NCBI GenBank assembly: GCA_951230915.1
Contig: OX579638.1
Span: 824,696 to 888,695, forward strand
From: Antitrichia curtipendula
Taxonomy: Eukaryota; Streptophyta; Bryopsida; Hypnales; Leucodontaceae
Length of the DNA stretch: 64,000 nucleotides
Direction of reading: 5' to 3'
Under the pieces are notes generated by a model that was not told the DNA's origin, ran no database searches, and saw nothing but the letters and a program-made list of their open reading frames with translations. Each line of letters starts with the position of its first letter. The stretch's first letter is position 1. The translations under genes were made by a program, and so were the position numbers. Shown in pieces: positions 34,681 through 44,981 of this stretch.

Positions 34681-36270
34681 TGATTTTAGTTCAAAGCTTC
34701 GCCGTATGAGATAAATCTAAGTTTTCAATGGCAAATCTTTGATTTTTACAAATCAAAGCTTCGCCGTGCGGGGCAACCCTAGGATAAACAGAGCTCTTAA
34801 GCTAATATAAGTATTTCGAAAGTTAGATTCTAAAGGAGGTACACATGACAGTGTTTAACCGAACATTAGAAACGAATCTTCCAAAATTTCAAGTCAAAGT
34901 CAATCAATTAACCGCTAAAGGAGGTACACATGAAAGTGTTTAACCGAACATTAGCAATTAAACCTCAAATTTCGTTATACAACCGAACTTTGAGTAGGAA
35001 ATTAGTCTAAAACACTTTTGGCAAAGTCAAGCTTCGCCGCTTTAAGTATTTTAGTACCAAATACAATTCACGTACCACAATGGATTAGTATTCAAGTAAT
35101 TTAAGTAAAGAATCAAGTTTTGGGATTTTCGACCTCCAAATTCAAACAAGAAGCTATAGGCTTTGAAGGGACCCTCTAGTCCTTCAAAACACAAGGGAAA
35201 TAGCGAAAAATGCAAAGAATTAGAAGGAATTAGCCAATTTTTGGCTTAAAAGTGCTCCAACAACATGTTGGTAGCACAGCAGAGTAACAATAAGGAATTG
35301 AAAATAAGAGTTGGTTTGACAACTTGTCAGTACCGAGAAAATGAGAGTGAGGGTTTGGATATAAGAATGAGGGTACCGACAATCTCGAGGGGAGGCCTTT
35401 TATACTCGAGCCAAGCCCTCCCCGGTAAGTTGTCGGTTAAAAAACGATTAACTAACTACCTAATTAAATTCTAAACTACTACGAGATATTTTGCATTTAA
35501 TCTTTGTTTAATAGGAAGGAAGGTCCTCAAGCAAGTTTCTTGGAGGCTTTAATAAGCCTTGAAATCTTGCCTAAATCAAATCCTTGATTTTCCCCAAAGA
35601 TTTTATGAAAATAACCCTAACTAACCTAGATATTTTGCAATTTAATCCTAGGTCAATTCCAAATATTCTTAGTTTAATCTAAATTGGCTTTTAAAGGAAA
35701 GATTTGACATCTTAATTAAATCCAATCTTCGATTTTCACCAAGATATTTTGTTAATTAACCTCGAATTACTACAAATTACTCTAAAAAAGTCAAACTAAG
35801 AGCTGGCCCTATCTATCTTTTAGGAAAAAACTCCAAATTGAAAACCGATTGCGCCATCGTGTTCAGAAGACCCTAATTAGTCTATGGAACCCCGTACCCC
35901 CTTCCCCCTTCTTCCGGGCTGTAAATATTCGTAAAAACCACTAACGGTAATTCTAGAGAAAAGTCAAAATCCCAACTAATGGAATTTGAGTTTCCCAAGA
36001 AAACTAACTGGCTAGGGTTGCTTGGAAGGTTCGTGAGAGTAAGAAAACATTCCTTGTTTGCGACATTCGGACACCGCTAGCTCCTGGCTTGCCGGTCAAC
36101 TCGCCGTCGTGTTGTAAATTCTTGTTAAATTTGATGTTGTTGCCGATTTGGGTACTTCTGACTATCAAAAAGTCTTCAAACTTAACAGGTCGCTTATCTA
36201 ATACATAAAACTCTAATCTAATTTTTAGTGAGATTTTACCGCACTCTGGGTAATTTCTAAGAAATTACCA
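34680..36270 (+). repeat. LTR-like diverged direct repeat, right copy
   Basis: Carries the same ordered landmarks as the left copy, including TTCAAAGCTTCGCCGT at about 34690 and a relative at 34758, GATTGCGCCAT at about 35847 and TCTAATTTTTAGTGAG at about 36217. Confidence 0.5.
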
Positions 36271-37190
36271 TCAGTTTCAAAGGCGATTGACTTTCCATGG
36301 AGTCATCGTGGAGTTTTGTAAAATCCCGAAACTTTTGGGCAATCTTTTGGGAAGTGTCCAAAGGCCAAGGGCAAAACCAAACCTCCAATAAGGATGCTAA
36401 TTTTAGCAATTCCTTAATAATTTCCGCCCGGGGGGGAAAATTATTCTGGTACCGGGGTTGTTGTGGATGATTAGCTCCGTTGTTGATCTCTTGGCATGCT
36501 TTTACCCTAAAAGCACCTTTCTGTAAGCTCCAATCACCTCGCCTTTCTTCTACTTTGCATTCTGATTCATATTCTTCAACATTAATAGGTCTTCATGTAA
36601 CTAATCCATATTCTACATGAATTGGATCGAGATACTTCTAAACCTTGATATAGACTCTTGCACTTTAGCCAGGATATCACATGTATTCACATGCCAAGTG
36701 TTACATGGACAAGACACTAGAACTGGCTAACTCTCACTTCATCACATCTCTCTAATACGTTAATATGGACTCTAAGACACTGAACTTAAGACATAAACAC
36801 AGAAAAGCATAGTATTTTGTGCTTTCCATGAATTTAGGAAGGTTCCTCACTAATCTGGTAGGGACTTCTACCAAACTCCTTTCAACTACTAATTCATGCT
36901 ATTTTGCGTGAATTAACACTAAAAACTAATAATAAATCGCGAAAAATAAATCCAGAGCTTCAAGTGCTAACTTGAAGGCTCACACTACCCTGCCAACCCT
37001 AGACATAGGATAGATAGTTAGGGATTTAGGATTTTACTATCAACCCCGGTCATTGCAGCTAGCCTGTTAGTTACCCATGTATCTCTAGTAGTTTCGCTGC
37101 CATTCATGACACTTAGGAGACGTTAGCAAAAAAGATCCATTGCTTGGAAGGCATAGTGGACCGCGCTCACAACACCCCCATATATTTAAA
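36271..37190. other. Noncoding stretch
   Basis: No gene or repeat recognised. Confidence 0.5.
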
Positions 37191-37192
37191 AA

Positions 37193-38149
37193 GTGGATAA
37201 AGGCATAGAACCTGATCGGTGTTCGCCTAATTACCAAGGGTGGGTAATCTTGCGCCCACAGGCGGTGAAGTTAATGTTTTTTAATTGTGGAGGACATATA
37301 CTTGCGGTCGCTCCGGATGGAAATGTAGGCAACGTGGAAGTGACATCACTATCAACGACACAACCAAGTGGAGTACATGGTGAGCGAGAGCATGATGCTT
37401 CAATTTCAGCAAATTATGGAGGGGAAAACATTGGAGGCCAAAGCTCGCAATTACGATCATTGGAGGCGCCCAATCCTAATTTGACCCACAGTCGGGTGAT
37501 GAGGCAATTATCTGTACAAGAAGGAATGAACACATCGAACAAGCAAGTACTAGACAAGAAGTGGGCTAAGTTTTTCTATGAAGCCAATATATCATTCAAT
37601 GTAGTGAGGCATCTTGCTTTTCTGGATGCAATGAAATCAACATGGGAATTGAGAGTCGGCTACAAACCTCCAACATACCATGCACTTCGTACAAAGCTCT
37701 TAAAATCCACAAAAGTTGAAGTAGCTGCAATGGTAGTAGAGAAGACAAGGGCACCAATCCACAAGTATGGCGTGACAATATGCTCTGATGGATGGGATAA
37801 TGTCACACATCGACCATAGATGAATGTTATGCTGGCATGTACAAGTGGAGAGGTATTTTTTGGATCAATAGATACAACAGGCGAATGTAAAGATGCTACT
37901 TTCGTGGCTAATTGCTTGGGTGATTACATTGACGAGGTAGGAGCGGAGAATGTAGTACAAGTTTGTACAGACAATGCAGCAAACATGTTGGCCATTGGCG
38001 CTTTGTTACTTTGTAGATTTCCACACATATATTTTCAAGGTTATTCAGCACATGCATTTGAAAGGCCATATTCATTAAAACGAGACAATGTGGATTCTCA
38101 TTATATTTATGATCCTAAATTTAGTATACAAAATAGTTCATTAAATTGA
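37193..38149 (+). pseudogene. Fragment of a second hAT transposase lineage
   Basis: The frame continues across TAG at 37817-37819. The part before the stop has KKWAKFFYEANISFNVVRH and ICSDGWDN (first catalytic Asp). The part after it has MNVMLACTSGEVFFGSID and VCTDNAANM (second Asp), then GYSAHAFE, where the family has a CATH motif. It ends soon after and lacks both the BED finger and the hATC domain. The stop sits where the other copies have Leu (RPLMN). Sequence identity to the 23070 gene is clearly lower, so this is a separate, older lineage. Confidence 0.8.
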
Positions 38150-38656
38150 GACTATTCATTAAATTGAAAGGGCAATTTGTCAAGAAAATTATGAATTTAT
38201 GCATGTATAAGAAATTGTTCAGCATTTTCTTAGGTAGGGACATTAAAATGACAGAGGGGTTTAAGATTGAAAAATGGACCATTCATAGTAAGTACTTAAT
38301 GGCTTAGTCTTCCAAAACGAACATGATGAAGAATGCAAATACAATGAAGAAGCTGCAACGCATATTACTATTAGACGTAATAAAATAAAGTAATAATAAA
38401 TATATTATATAATTGCAGAACATCCATAATACCCATTTTTTGAATCACGTAAAATAAATCGATGCAAAATCACTAAAACAAGTTGCAAACAAAATCTATT
38501 TCTTCCTACTTGTCTATTTTTTTTTTCTTAAACATTTTTGAATAACCACTATCAACTTCTACAACTTCTAACAATTTTTTTTTCATTTTTTTTAGGGTTT
38601 AGAAAAATTAAGCTATAAACTTCTAAAGCTTCTAATGACATATAAACTATTTGTCT
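38150..38656. other. AT-rich noncoding stretch
   Basis: No gene recognised; T-rich runs near 38520 and 38580 and one TTTAGGGTTTAG word at about 38594. Confidence 0.5.
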
Positions 38657-39767
38657 TCACTTGGAAGATGCATTGTTGCTTTCACCAGCCACATAAGCAT
38701 CTACTAATGCCTTGATGATAGCAATTTGATGTTTGGGAATTTTGATTCTTGGATCAATAGTCCCTGCTCTCACATGTGGCTTCCAAGCAGTCATAATGCA
38801 ATCTGTATGCGTCCAACTCGGGAGGATAGCCTTGTCTTCGCACCAGGAATTCCCTTGTCTTGTATCCCATGCTCCATATGAGTCCTCTGTAGTATATTGA
38901 AAAGATGTAGGCGTCCAATATTGCAATTGAATAGAATTGACATGCCCTGGATCCGGATTAGGATTTGTAAGTGCTCGAGTAAGCCAAAATGGACGGAGAT
39001 CTTCGTCAGCAGGTTGCACCACAACAAAGTATCTTGCATACATACACATCACGGCCAACACAAAATGAAGGAAGTGGACGATCACGCCTGCGACCAACAA
39101 AAGGTACATCTTCAGCGAACTCCTCACGCACTTGATTGTCGTCTAGGTATTGGTCTTCTACCTCCTTGTCAATTCGAGAATTCAGCCAAAATCCATTCCG
39201 CAAAGTCTCACGCCCCACAAGTGGTGCATTCAGAGCCTTTCTTACACCTTCCCAATATCTTTGCACTGGCTCGTTCTTCCTCCAAAACTCTCCAAACAAG
39301 TCCTGGTTAGCCATTGCACTCCACAATGCAATATATCCGTCTAAAGCCTTGCAAACCTCATCGAAGCAACGCATTTGTTGTGGTGCCAGAGGTCAAGGAC
39401 GGCCCGTTGGTACTTTAGGAGTCCCATCTAATTTGTCCTTCCACAAGTGAATCCCTCCGCCTTCCTTCGGCAACCAATCAACATCGGTACAAAGAATCTT
39501 GTATTTCATCAAGGGCCATCCATTAGAATCCTTGTAAAACTTGAATTGCTGCGTTTGAGAATGTCCTTATAGAGAATCGTCGCCTGTATGCAAGAACCCT
39601 TCAACAAAATGCTTGAAATCAGGAACCTCCTTGATGAGATGAGGAATAACGGGTTGCGTTTTGCAATCCATAAAAGACTTCATCAACCACGGAAGTGTGG
39701 GATAGTCATTCGTCTTCAATTTGGTGCTCCAACGACCGAATAGAGCATCAAATATGTCGCCTTGCAA
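38657..39767 (-). pseudogene. Decayed gene of unknown function, probably transposon-derived
   Basis: Read on the minus strand from about 39767. One frame carries GDIFDALFGRWSTKL, a stop (TAA, 39567-39569), FKFYKDSNGWPLMKYKIL..DVDWLPKEGG, a second stop (TGA, 39393-39395), then CKALDGYIALW, GEFWRKNEPVQRYW, VGRETLRNGFW and PFVGRRRDRPLPSF. Near 39040 the frame shifts, and the other frame continues with ARYFVVVQPADEDLRPFWLTRAL, QLQYWTPTS, AWDTRQGN and AWKPHVRAGT. The density of Trp, Tyr and Arg shows a real former protein. I recognise no named domain; the last part resembles the beta-rich tail of other transposon proteins. Confidence 0.55.
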
Positions 39768-39768
39768 G

Positions 39769-40852
39769 ACAACGAGGGCAAAATGCTGGACGTGACAGAC
39801 AAGGATGTGGCTACTTGGAGTCTGTTATGGGTTGAGGCAAACAAGAACTTCGAGAAGGAGCTTCAGAAAGAAGACACCTGGAAGCAATTCTCGGGAAAGA
39901 TGTTCTTTGTCTCGGACAGCAACCATCGGCTCGCGGCCTGGCTGCCAATAACTAACAGAGACCATGGAGACGACCCGTCATGGCATTATGCGGTTGAATC
40001 AATTGTTCTGGAGGTGGAAGGCCAGATTGGGCCACTCCTCACCGTGTTGCACCAAGTGAACTGGTAATCCACAAGTCAGAGTCCTTTTCTCTTACTGGTT
40101 TACTGTGAAGTATGTCTGTTCTTGTATTCTTACTCTGAATTGCTGAAACAGGAGAAACCAGACCTGCCATGTGAAATTAAACCTTGTACACAAACTCTAA
40201 CGGCTTCAGAGTATTGTTGGCCAACCTTTGTCCTATTACGAGAATCCAGTTACCAAAGAAGAGCTAGCTGACGCCAAAAAGAAGCAGAAGTCAAAGACTT
40301 GAACTTGGTACACATTGACGCTTGACGGGCTCATAAGCGTTCTCTATCAAGTACGGTCCAGTATCATGCTTGATGATTTGAAATATTATCGCTATTTGGT
40401 GACGTCTGTTGTTTGGTCTGAGAGTCTTAAAATGGAGTGCCGATATCGACACCCCTCTCAGTGGTTCAGTATGCTCAGCTGTCGGGGACACCACTGAAGG
40501 GGCTACCGATGTCGGCACTCCAAATCCAGTGCACTTACTTCCATCTGCTATGTACTTCCGCTACGATAGTCGAGTTTAGAATTTCATTGTTTTGCACCAT
40601 GATTCTTATATATTTCTCCAAAATTAACTCTTTCTGTCGCCTTGTCTATTGTCTTACAGCAAGAGTTGGGTGAGGCAGTAGCTTACGCCACCAGAAAATT
40701 CAAGAAGAAGTATCCGGAGAAATCAAGTGAATGGACTATGGGGAAGCTGTACGATGTCATTGGGAAGGCCGTGGATAAAGTGAAGAAGGATATGTCATCT
40801 GATGTGAAGAAACAACTCCCCATTGCTGACCCGATGTTGCAGCACAGGATAG
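39769..40852 (+). pseudogene. Three-exon gene with ParB-like SDxNHR motif, two in-frame stops
   Basis: Exon 1 runs about 39769-40063 (EGKMLDVTDKDVATWSLLW...FFVSDSNHRLAAW...LLTVLHQVN), followed by GT. Exon 2, 40152-40350, joins in phase (tg+g restores Trp) and reads WRNQTCHVKLNLVHKL, TAA (40198), then YYENPVTKEELADAKKKQKSKT, TGA (40300), then LDGLISVLYQ. Exon 3, 40660-40852, begins QELGEAVAYATRKFKKKY and ends MLQHRI before GT. SDSNHRLAAW resembles the DGxHR loop of ParB/sulfiredoxin-fold proteins, but this is only a motif resemblance. More exons probably follow. The first exon starts at TTGCAAG, immediately against the start of the oppositely oriented decayed gene. Confidence 0.6.
40434..40521. 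repeat. 32-bp-arm inverted repeat in intron 2 of the ParB-like gene
   Basis: Left arm 40434-40465 (GGAGTGCCGATATCG...CAGTGGT) and right arm 40490-40521 (ACCACTGAAGGGG...CGGCACTCC) are complementary apart from a few mismatches and small bulges, with a 24-nt loop. Confidence 0.85.
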
Positions 40853-42100
40853 GTAAATTCTCCATTATACTCACAAAAATCACCCTAGAGTATAACTAAG
40901 TGACTCTAAAGATCGAACCCACAAGATTCCGTGAAGTATCTAGCCCTATTAATCAACTAAGCAAATTCAGTAGTAAAATCCTTTCTTTCCGGTCCTCTTC
41001 CTAAAACCAAAAACACAAACACCAAGAAAACTAATGACCGGATTCCCTCTATCTTCCGATTCCAACTAGTCTTCCGGTTGTCAAATCCAACACAATCCCA
41101 GGATCATACCACTTCTGGTCCTGGTATCCGTTTAGACCAATCCGCTCTAAACAACTTACAAATATTGTCTCTCCTATCCGGTTTGGTTTTACCTCTGTTA
41201 GCCATTAGAGGGGTCGCCGCTTGCTTTTGAGAGTGGTAGACCCACCACACCTTCCGTAACTTATAGTGGCTGAAGACCCACTTTCCTAATCCCTACTCTT
41301 CTAGACTAATACAGATCCGGTTTGGTCCTTCACAGCAACTCAGATAGCAATCTGGTTTGTAGGTCACGCAAAGACCCCTCGTACGATCTTCTCAATACTA
41401 TAACGACTTTGATGCAATCATAATCCGTGCAAAGCTAAGTCGGGTACAAGTGCACCCGTCCGTTCCAACATCAACTAGAATTCTAAAATACAACCATGTT
41501 GTTGAATATTTTTTCAAGCATTTTATGAAAGTGTAGGGGACTTTTAAAAATTCATGGGTGTGACGAATTTGCTGTCAGCAAATTTTTCAAGGACTTTTTA
41601 AAGATGGTTTTGGTACTTAATATCATAGAAAGGACTATGATTGTAGTAGCTATTTGAGTAAATTTTTACTAAATTATAATCTTGTGGTGTAGATATGTAT
41701 TGAACACTTGCAAAAGACTTTTTAATGACTTTTCAAACACCAAATTTTATGAAGTCTTTCTTTCTTAGCCAATATTTTTTTTTTCAATTTTTTTTTTCTA
41801 AAGTATAATAAATTTTTAAGGTCTAGCGGCGCTCAAAAAGCTAAGTACTTTTTAAATTTTTTAAATTTTTTATTTGTAGAATTCACTCCCAAGCATTTCA
41901 ATCTCAAACATTTTACTCACAAAAAAGGACTTTTTGGACTTGGACTTTTGCCAAAAATGAGCCACTCAACCATGCATTCACCCTGCAGTATGTTTGCTCT
42001 ATCATCGGTGAATGCATTCAGATTATAATTTTCATGAATGCATGTTTTTTGAGTACATTTTTTTCATCTCTATGACGTGAAAAAATCCACGGTAGTTTCC
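40853..42100. other. Noncoding stretch
   Basis: No ORF with recognisable motifs. Confidence 0.5.
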
Positions 42101-42345
42101 ATTTTTTTCTTCAATTGTTGGAGACACACTCCCTAAACTGATTTCTACTTCAAAAGTGGAAATCCCAGAAAATACACAAATGTTGAAGCCTCCAAAGTGA
42201 TTGCTTGTTCCTAACTGGGAATCCAAAAAAATACACAATTGGTTAAGCCCGCAAAGTTATTTCTGTTTCAAAATTGGGAATCCAAAAAAATACACAGTTG
42301 TTGAAGCCCCCCTAAGTGGTTTCTGGTTCCAATATAGGTATCTAC
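42100..42345. repeat. 59-60-bp tandem repeat, about four copies
   Basis: AATACACA(A/G) followed by TTGNNNAAGCC recurs near 42172, 42231 and 42291, with an extra degenerate unit before. Confidence 0.85.
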
Positions 42346-42497
42346 AATAATTTCCAATTTCTCCTTCAACTATTGGAGACACTCATGATTGCAGTTTTTT
42401 AAGGAATATGAAATGTTCTATTTGTGTTAATGGTGTGATTATATCCAAAGGTACCTTACTTTATTTTAAGGAACTCTTCCCGTGGCCTCAAGGTAAC

Positions 42498-42590
42498 AAC
42501 GGCCATAGGATAACATCGGCCATTGGGTATTAATGGCCATAGGGTATCCACGGCCATAGGGTATCCACGGCCATAGGGCACCTACGCAAT
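42498..42590. repeat. 17-bp tandem repeat (ACGGCCATAGGGTATCC)
   Basis: Five to six copies, the last three nearly perfect. Confidence 0.9.
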
Positions 42591-42884
42591 TCAGAAAATG
42601 AATCGTCTTTGTTTACCATTTAATCACCCCGTGTTGCCTATTACCGTGGTCAATTGTTTCTCACATTCGACTAACCTCACGGCTATAGGGCCCTACTTTT
42701 GTACAATTATTTTTATTTTTACTTTATTTTTTGCTTAGATTCTATCTTCTACTTTTATAGAACATGCCCATTTTAGGGGTCCCTAGGCTTGCAAAACTAC
42801 GCTCACCGTTCTATGCTCACCGCACGCAAAATAGCATCGTCCAGTGGAGGACCAGGGAATAGGTGAGGCAATCTTGTTTGGGCG

Positions 42885-43060
42885 CGGACATCCTTATATA
42901 CTCCACTGGCGCAGGCAGCCTGTAGTGGTGCAGACGGTATGGGTGCGAACATTGTCGACGTCCAGCTGCAAATGAAGGGTATGAACGTGGATGCTACCGA
43001 CATCCAGGCACGGATGTCTAGTATGGGGGCAAAAACGCTGTCAACGTGCAGGCGACGACA
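42885..43060. repeat. GGGCGNGGACG-type array, first block
   Basis: Phrases such as GGGCGCGGACATCC, GGTGCAGACGG, GTGCGAACATTGTCGACG and GGCACGGATG recur at 20-30-bp spacing. The same motif style returns at 43820-43985. Confidence 0.6.
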
Positions 43061-43067
43061 GGTGGTT

Positions 43068-43800
43068 TGGGCCGAGGGATTAAAAGATTAAGCATTGAAG
43101 GAATAAAATATATAGTTCAAGTGAGTCCCCTCTAAATGATTGGTTTTACCATATTATCATTGAAATGGACCATGAAATTATAAAATAACCCATTTGCCCT
43201 TCTAGGAAAAAGAATATATAGTTGAAGTGAGTCCCATTTGAATTTTTATTCTTTTTTTTTTTTATATTTTTTTGAACCACATTAATGATTTCTATTGCTT
43301 GAATTATAAATGATTATTTTTTTCCATTTTTCTATGTAAGTGGGCCGAGGGATTAAAAGATTAAGCATTGAAGGAATAAAATATATAATTCAATTGAGTC
43401 CCCTCTAAATGATTGGTTTTACCATATTATCATTGAAATGGACCATGAAATTATAAGATAATCCATTTGCCCTTCTAGAAAGAAAAAAATATAGTTGAAG
43501 TGGATCCTATTTGAGTGTTTTTTTCTTAATTTTTTGAATTTTTTGAACCACATTAACAATTTCCATTTCTTGAATTATTAGGTTCTCTATTTTTCCATGT
43601 AAATGGGCCAAGCAATTAAAAAAATAAGCATTAGATACAGAAGTTTACCAAAATATAGAGTTGAAGTAAGCCTCGCAAATTTTTTGTTTCCACATGCAGA
43701 ATTTCTTTTTTATTCATGTGCTGAAGAGTTTAAATGGGCGTAGTAATTTAATGAAAAACACCAGAAGGATAAGAAAATATAGTTAAAGTGGATCCCCCTT
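43068..43800. repeat. About 270-bp tandem repeat, three copies
   Basis: TGGGCCGAGGGATTAAAAGA starts at 43068 and 43341, and a degenerate copy (TGGGCCAAGCAATTAAAA) starts at 43604. The first two units share long runs including GATTGGTTTTACCATATTAT. Confidence 0.85.
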
Positions 43801-43819
43801 GAATCAGTACTTTTTGGCA

Positions 43820-43993
43820 CAGACAAAGTCAATGATGCGCAGGCGTTGGGCGTGGACGTAAATGGCTGGGTATAGACAATACTGAACCCGAGCACGGATG
43901 TTACAGATCTGGGCGCAGACGCTATTGTACTTGGGCACGAACGTTGATGAGTATGGGCGTGGACGCTATCAATACTAGGCGCGGACTATATAA
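43820..43993. promoter_or_regulatory. GGGCGTGGACGCTAT array and TATA box upstream of M/E
   Basis: GGGCGTGGACG, GGGCGCAGACGCTAT, GGGCACGAACGTTG and GGGCGTGGACGCTAT recur at about 20-40-bp spacing, ending directly in TATATAA at 43987. The arrangement is the same as at genes A, B and C but with a different motif. Confidence 0.65.
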
Positions 43994-44164
43994 GGTCTCA
44001 GGATCCAACACTGACTCATTTGCCAAGTCCGCTTTCTAAGCTTCATGTGCTAGTTTCCTTTTGGGGCCTATGCTTTTTGAGTTGGATGGAAGTTTGGGCT
44101 TGGCCTAACAACATACCTGGGTTTTTTGAATTTTTTTTCAACGGACATTCAAAGGGATTGTCAC

Positions 44165-44946
44165 CCTAAAACAAGAGAATTTGGAAATAGCCGCCATAGG
44201 AAGTGGTTCCTCTAGGAAGCGCTTGATGTTTGTGGACTTCAATAGGGCGGTTGAAAAAGAAAAATCCTTCAACAGACACATCGATGGCTATAGATTCATC
44301 AAACCCTTCGTCATCAAATCGGAAGAAGTCAAAGAAGCCCCCAAACCCGAATTGACCCCCATAGGAGTACTTATAGGAATGTAGGGCCATAGGGATGGAG
44401 TTCTACAAGTAACGAAGTTTTGAAATGTTGAAGAGGGAGTACAAGGACCATGACATTGAAGGTTACCACAAGCCCACTCAAAATCTACGGAAGGAGTTGG
44501 AGGGGAAGTTGGAGGCATTTGAAAAATTCAACAATTATTCAGATTATTGGTTGCACTCTGAGTATCTCAATAACACGGTGGTTGCATTTACCACTAATGC
44601 TCAAGCAAGCTATTATTACACCATAAAGAAGAAAGAAGGTGACGAATTGGATGCTGCAGATAAAGAAGCACTTTCTAAATTACATATGAGTGAGAAGTGG
44701 TGTCAATCATTTTCAAGTAGCCGCTTGAAAGGGAAATCACCGTAGAAAGAAACCATGGAGAACCACATTGTATCTCAATGTGTGAGTGGAGTTGCAGATT
44801 GGCTTCCTCGTTGAGTGAAAGTGGTAGTAATGCCAGGACAAAAGCAGAAGGACACTTATGGTAAAGTGAGGAAGGTGCGCTTGACCAATCGGACGTTACA
44901 ACCGTTGCTTCATTGTGCTGGTTGCTCCTATACGGGTGGAGAGTGA
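44165..44946 (+). pseudogene. Gene M: decayed protein of unknown family
   Basis: Frame 1 part: RLMFVDFNRAVEKEKSFN, GYRFIKPFV, LTPIGVLIG, then DGVLQVTK. A one-base shift near 44418 moves to FEMLKREYKDHD, GYHKPTQNLRKELEG, FEKFNNYSDYWLHSEYL, TTNAQASYYYTIKKK, LHMSEKW. Beyond TAG (44743-44745) and TGA (44812-44814) the second frame still reads VVMPGQKQKDTYGKVRKVRLTN and LLHCAGCSY. Unlike most genes here it has a frameshift. The function is unknown. It lies between the TATA box at 43987 and gene E. Confidence 0.5.
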
Positions 44947-44981
44947 GGTCAATTATTTTTTGATATCACTTGTCGTCAGCC

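Noticed and set aside
40013..40020. GGTGGAAG as the left target duplication of hAT copy 2
   Set aside because: It lies in the coding exon of the ParB-like gene and is not followed by CAGGG.
42853..42870. CAGGGAATAGG as the left terminus of the K2/F element
   Set aside because: It matches only five terminal bases, and its 8-bp flank (TGGAGGAC) does not match CTCATAAG.
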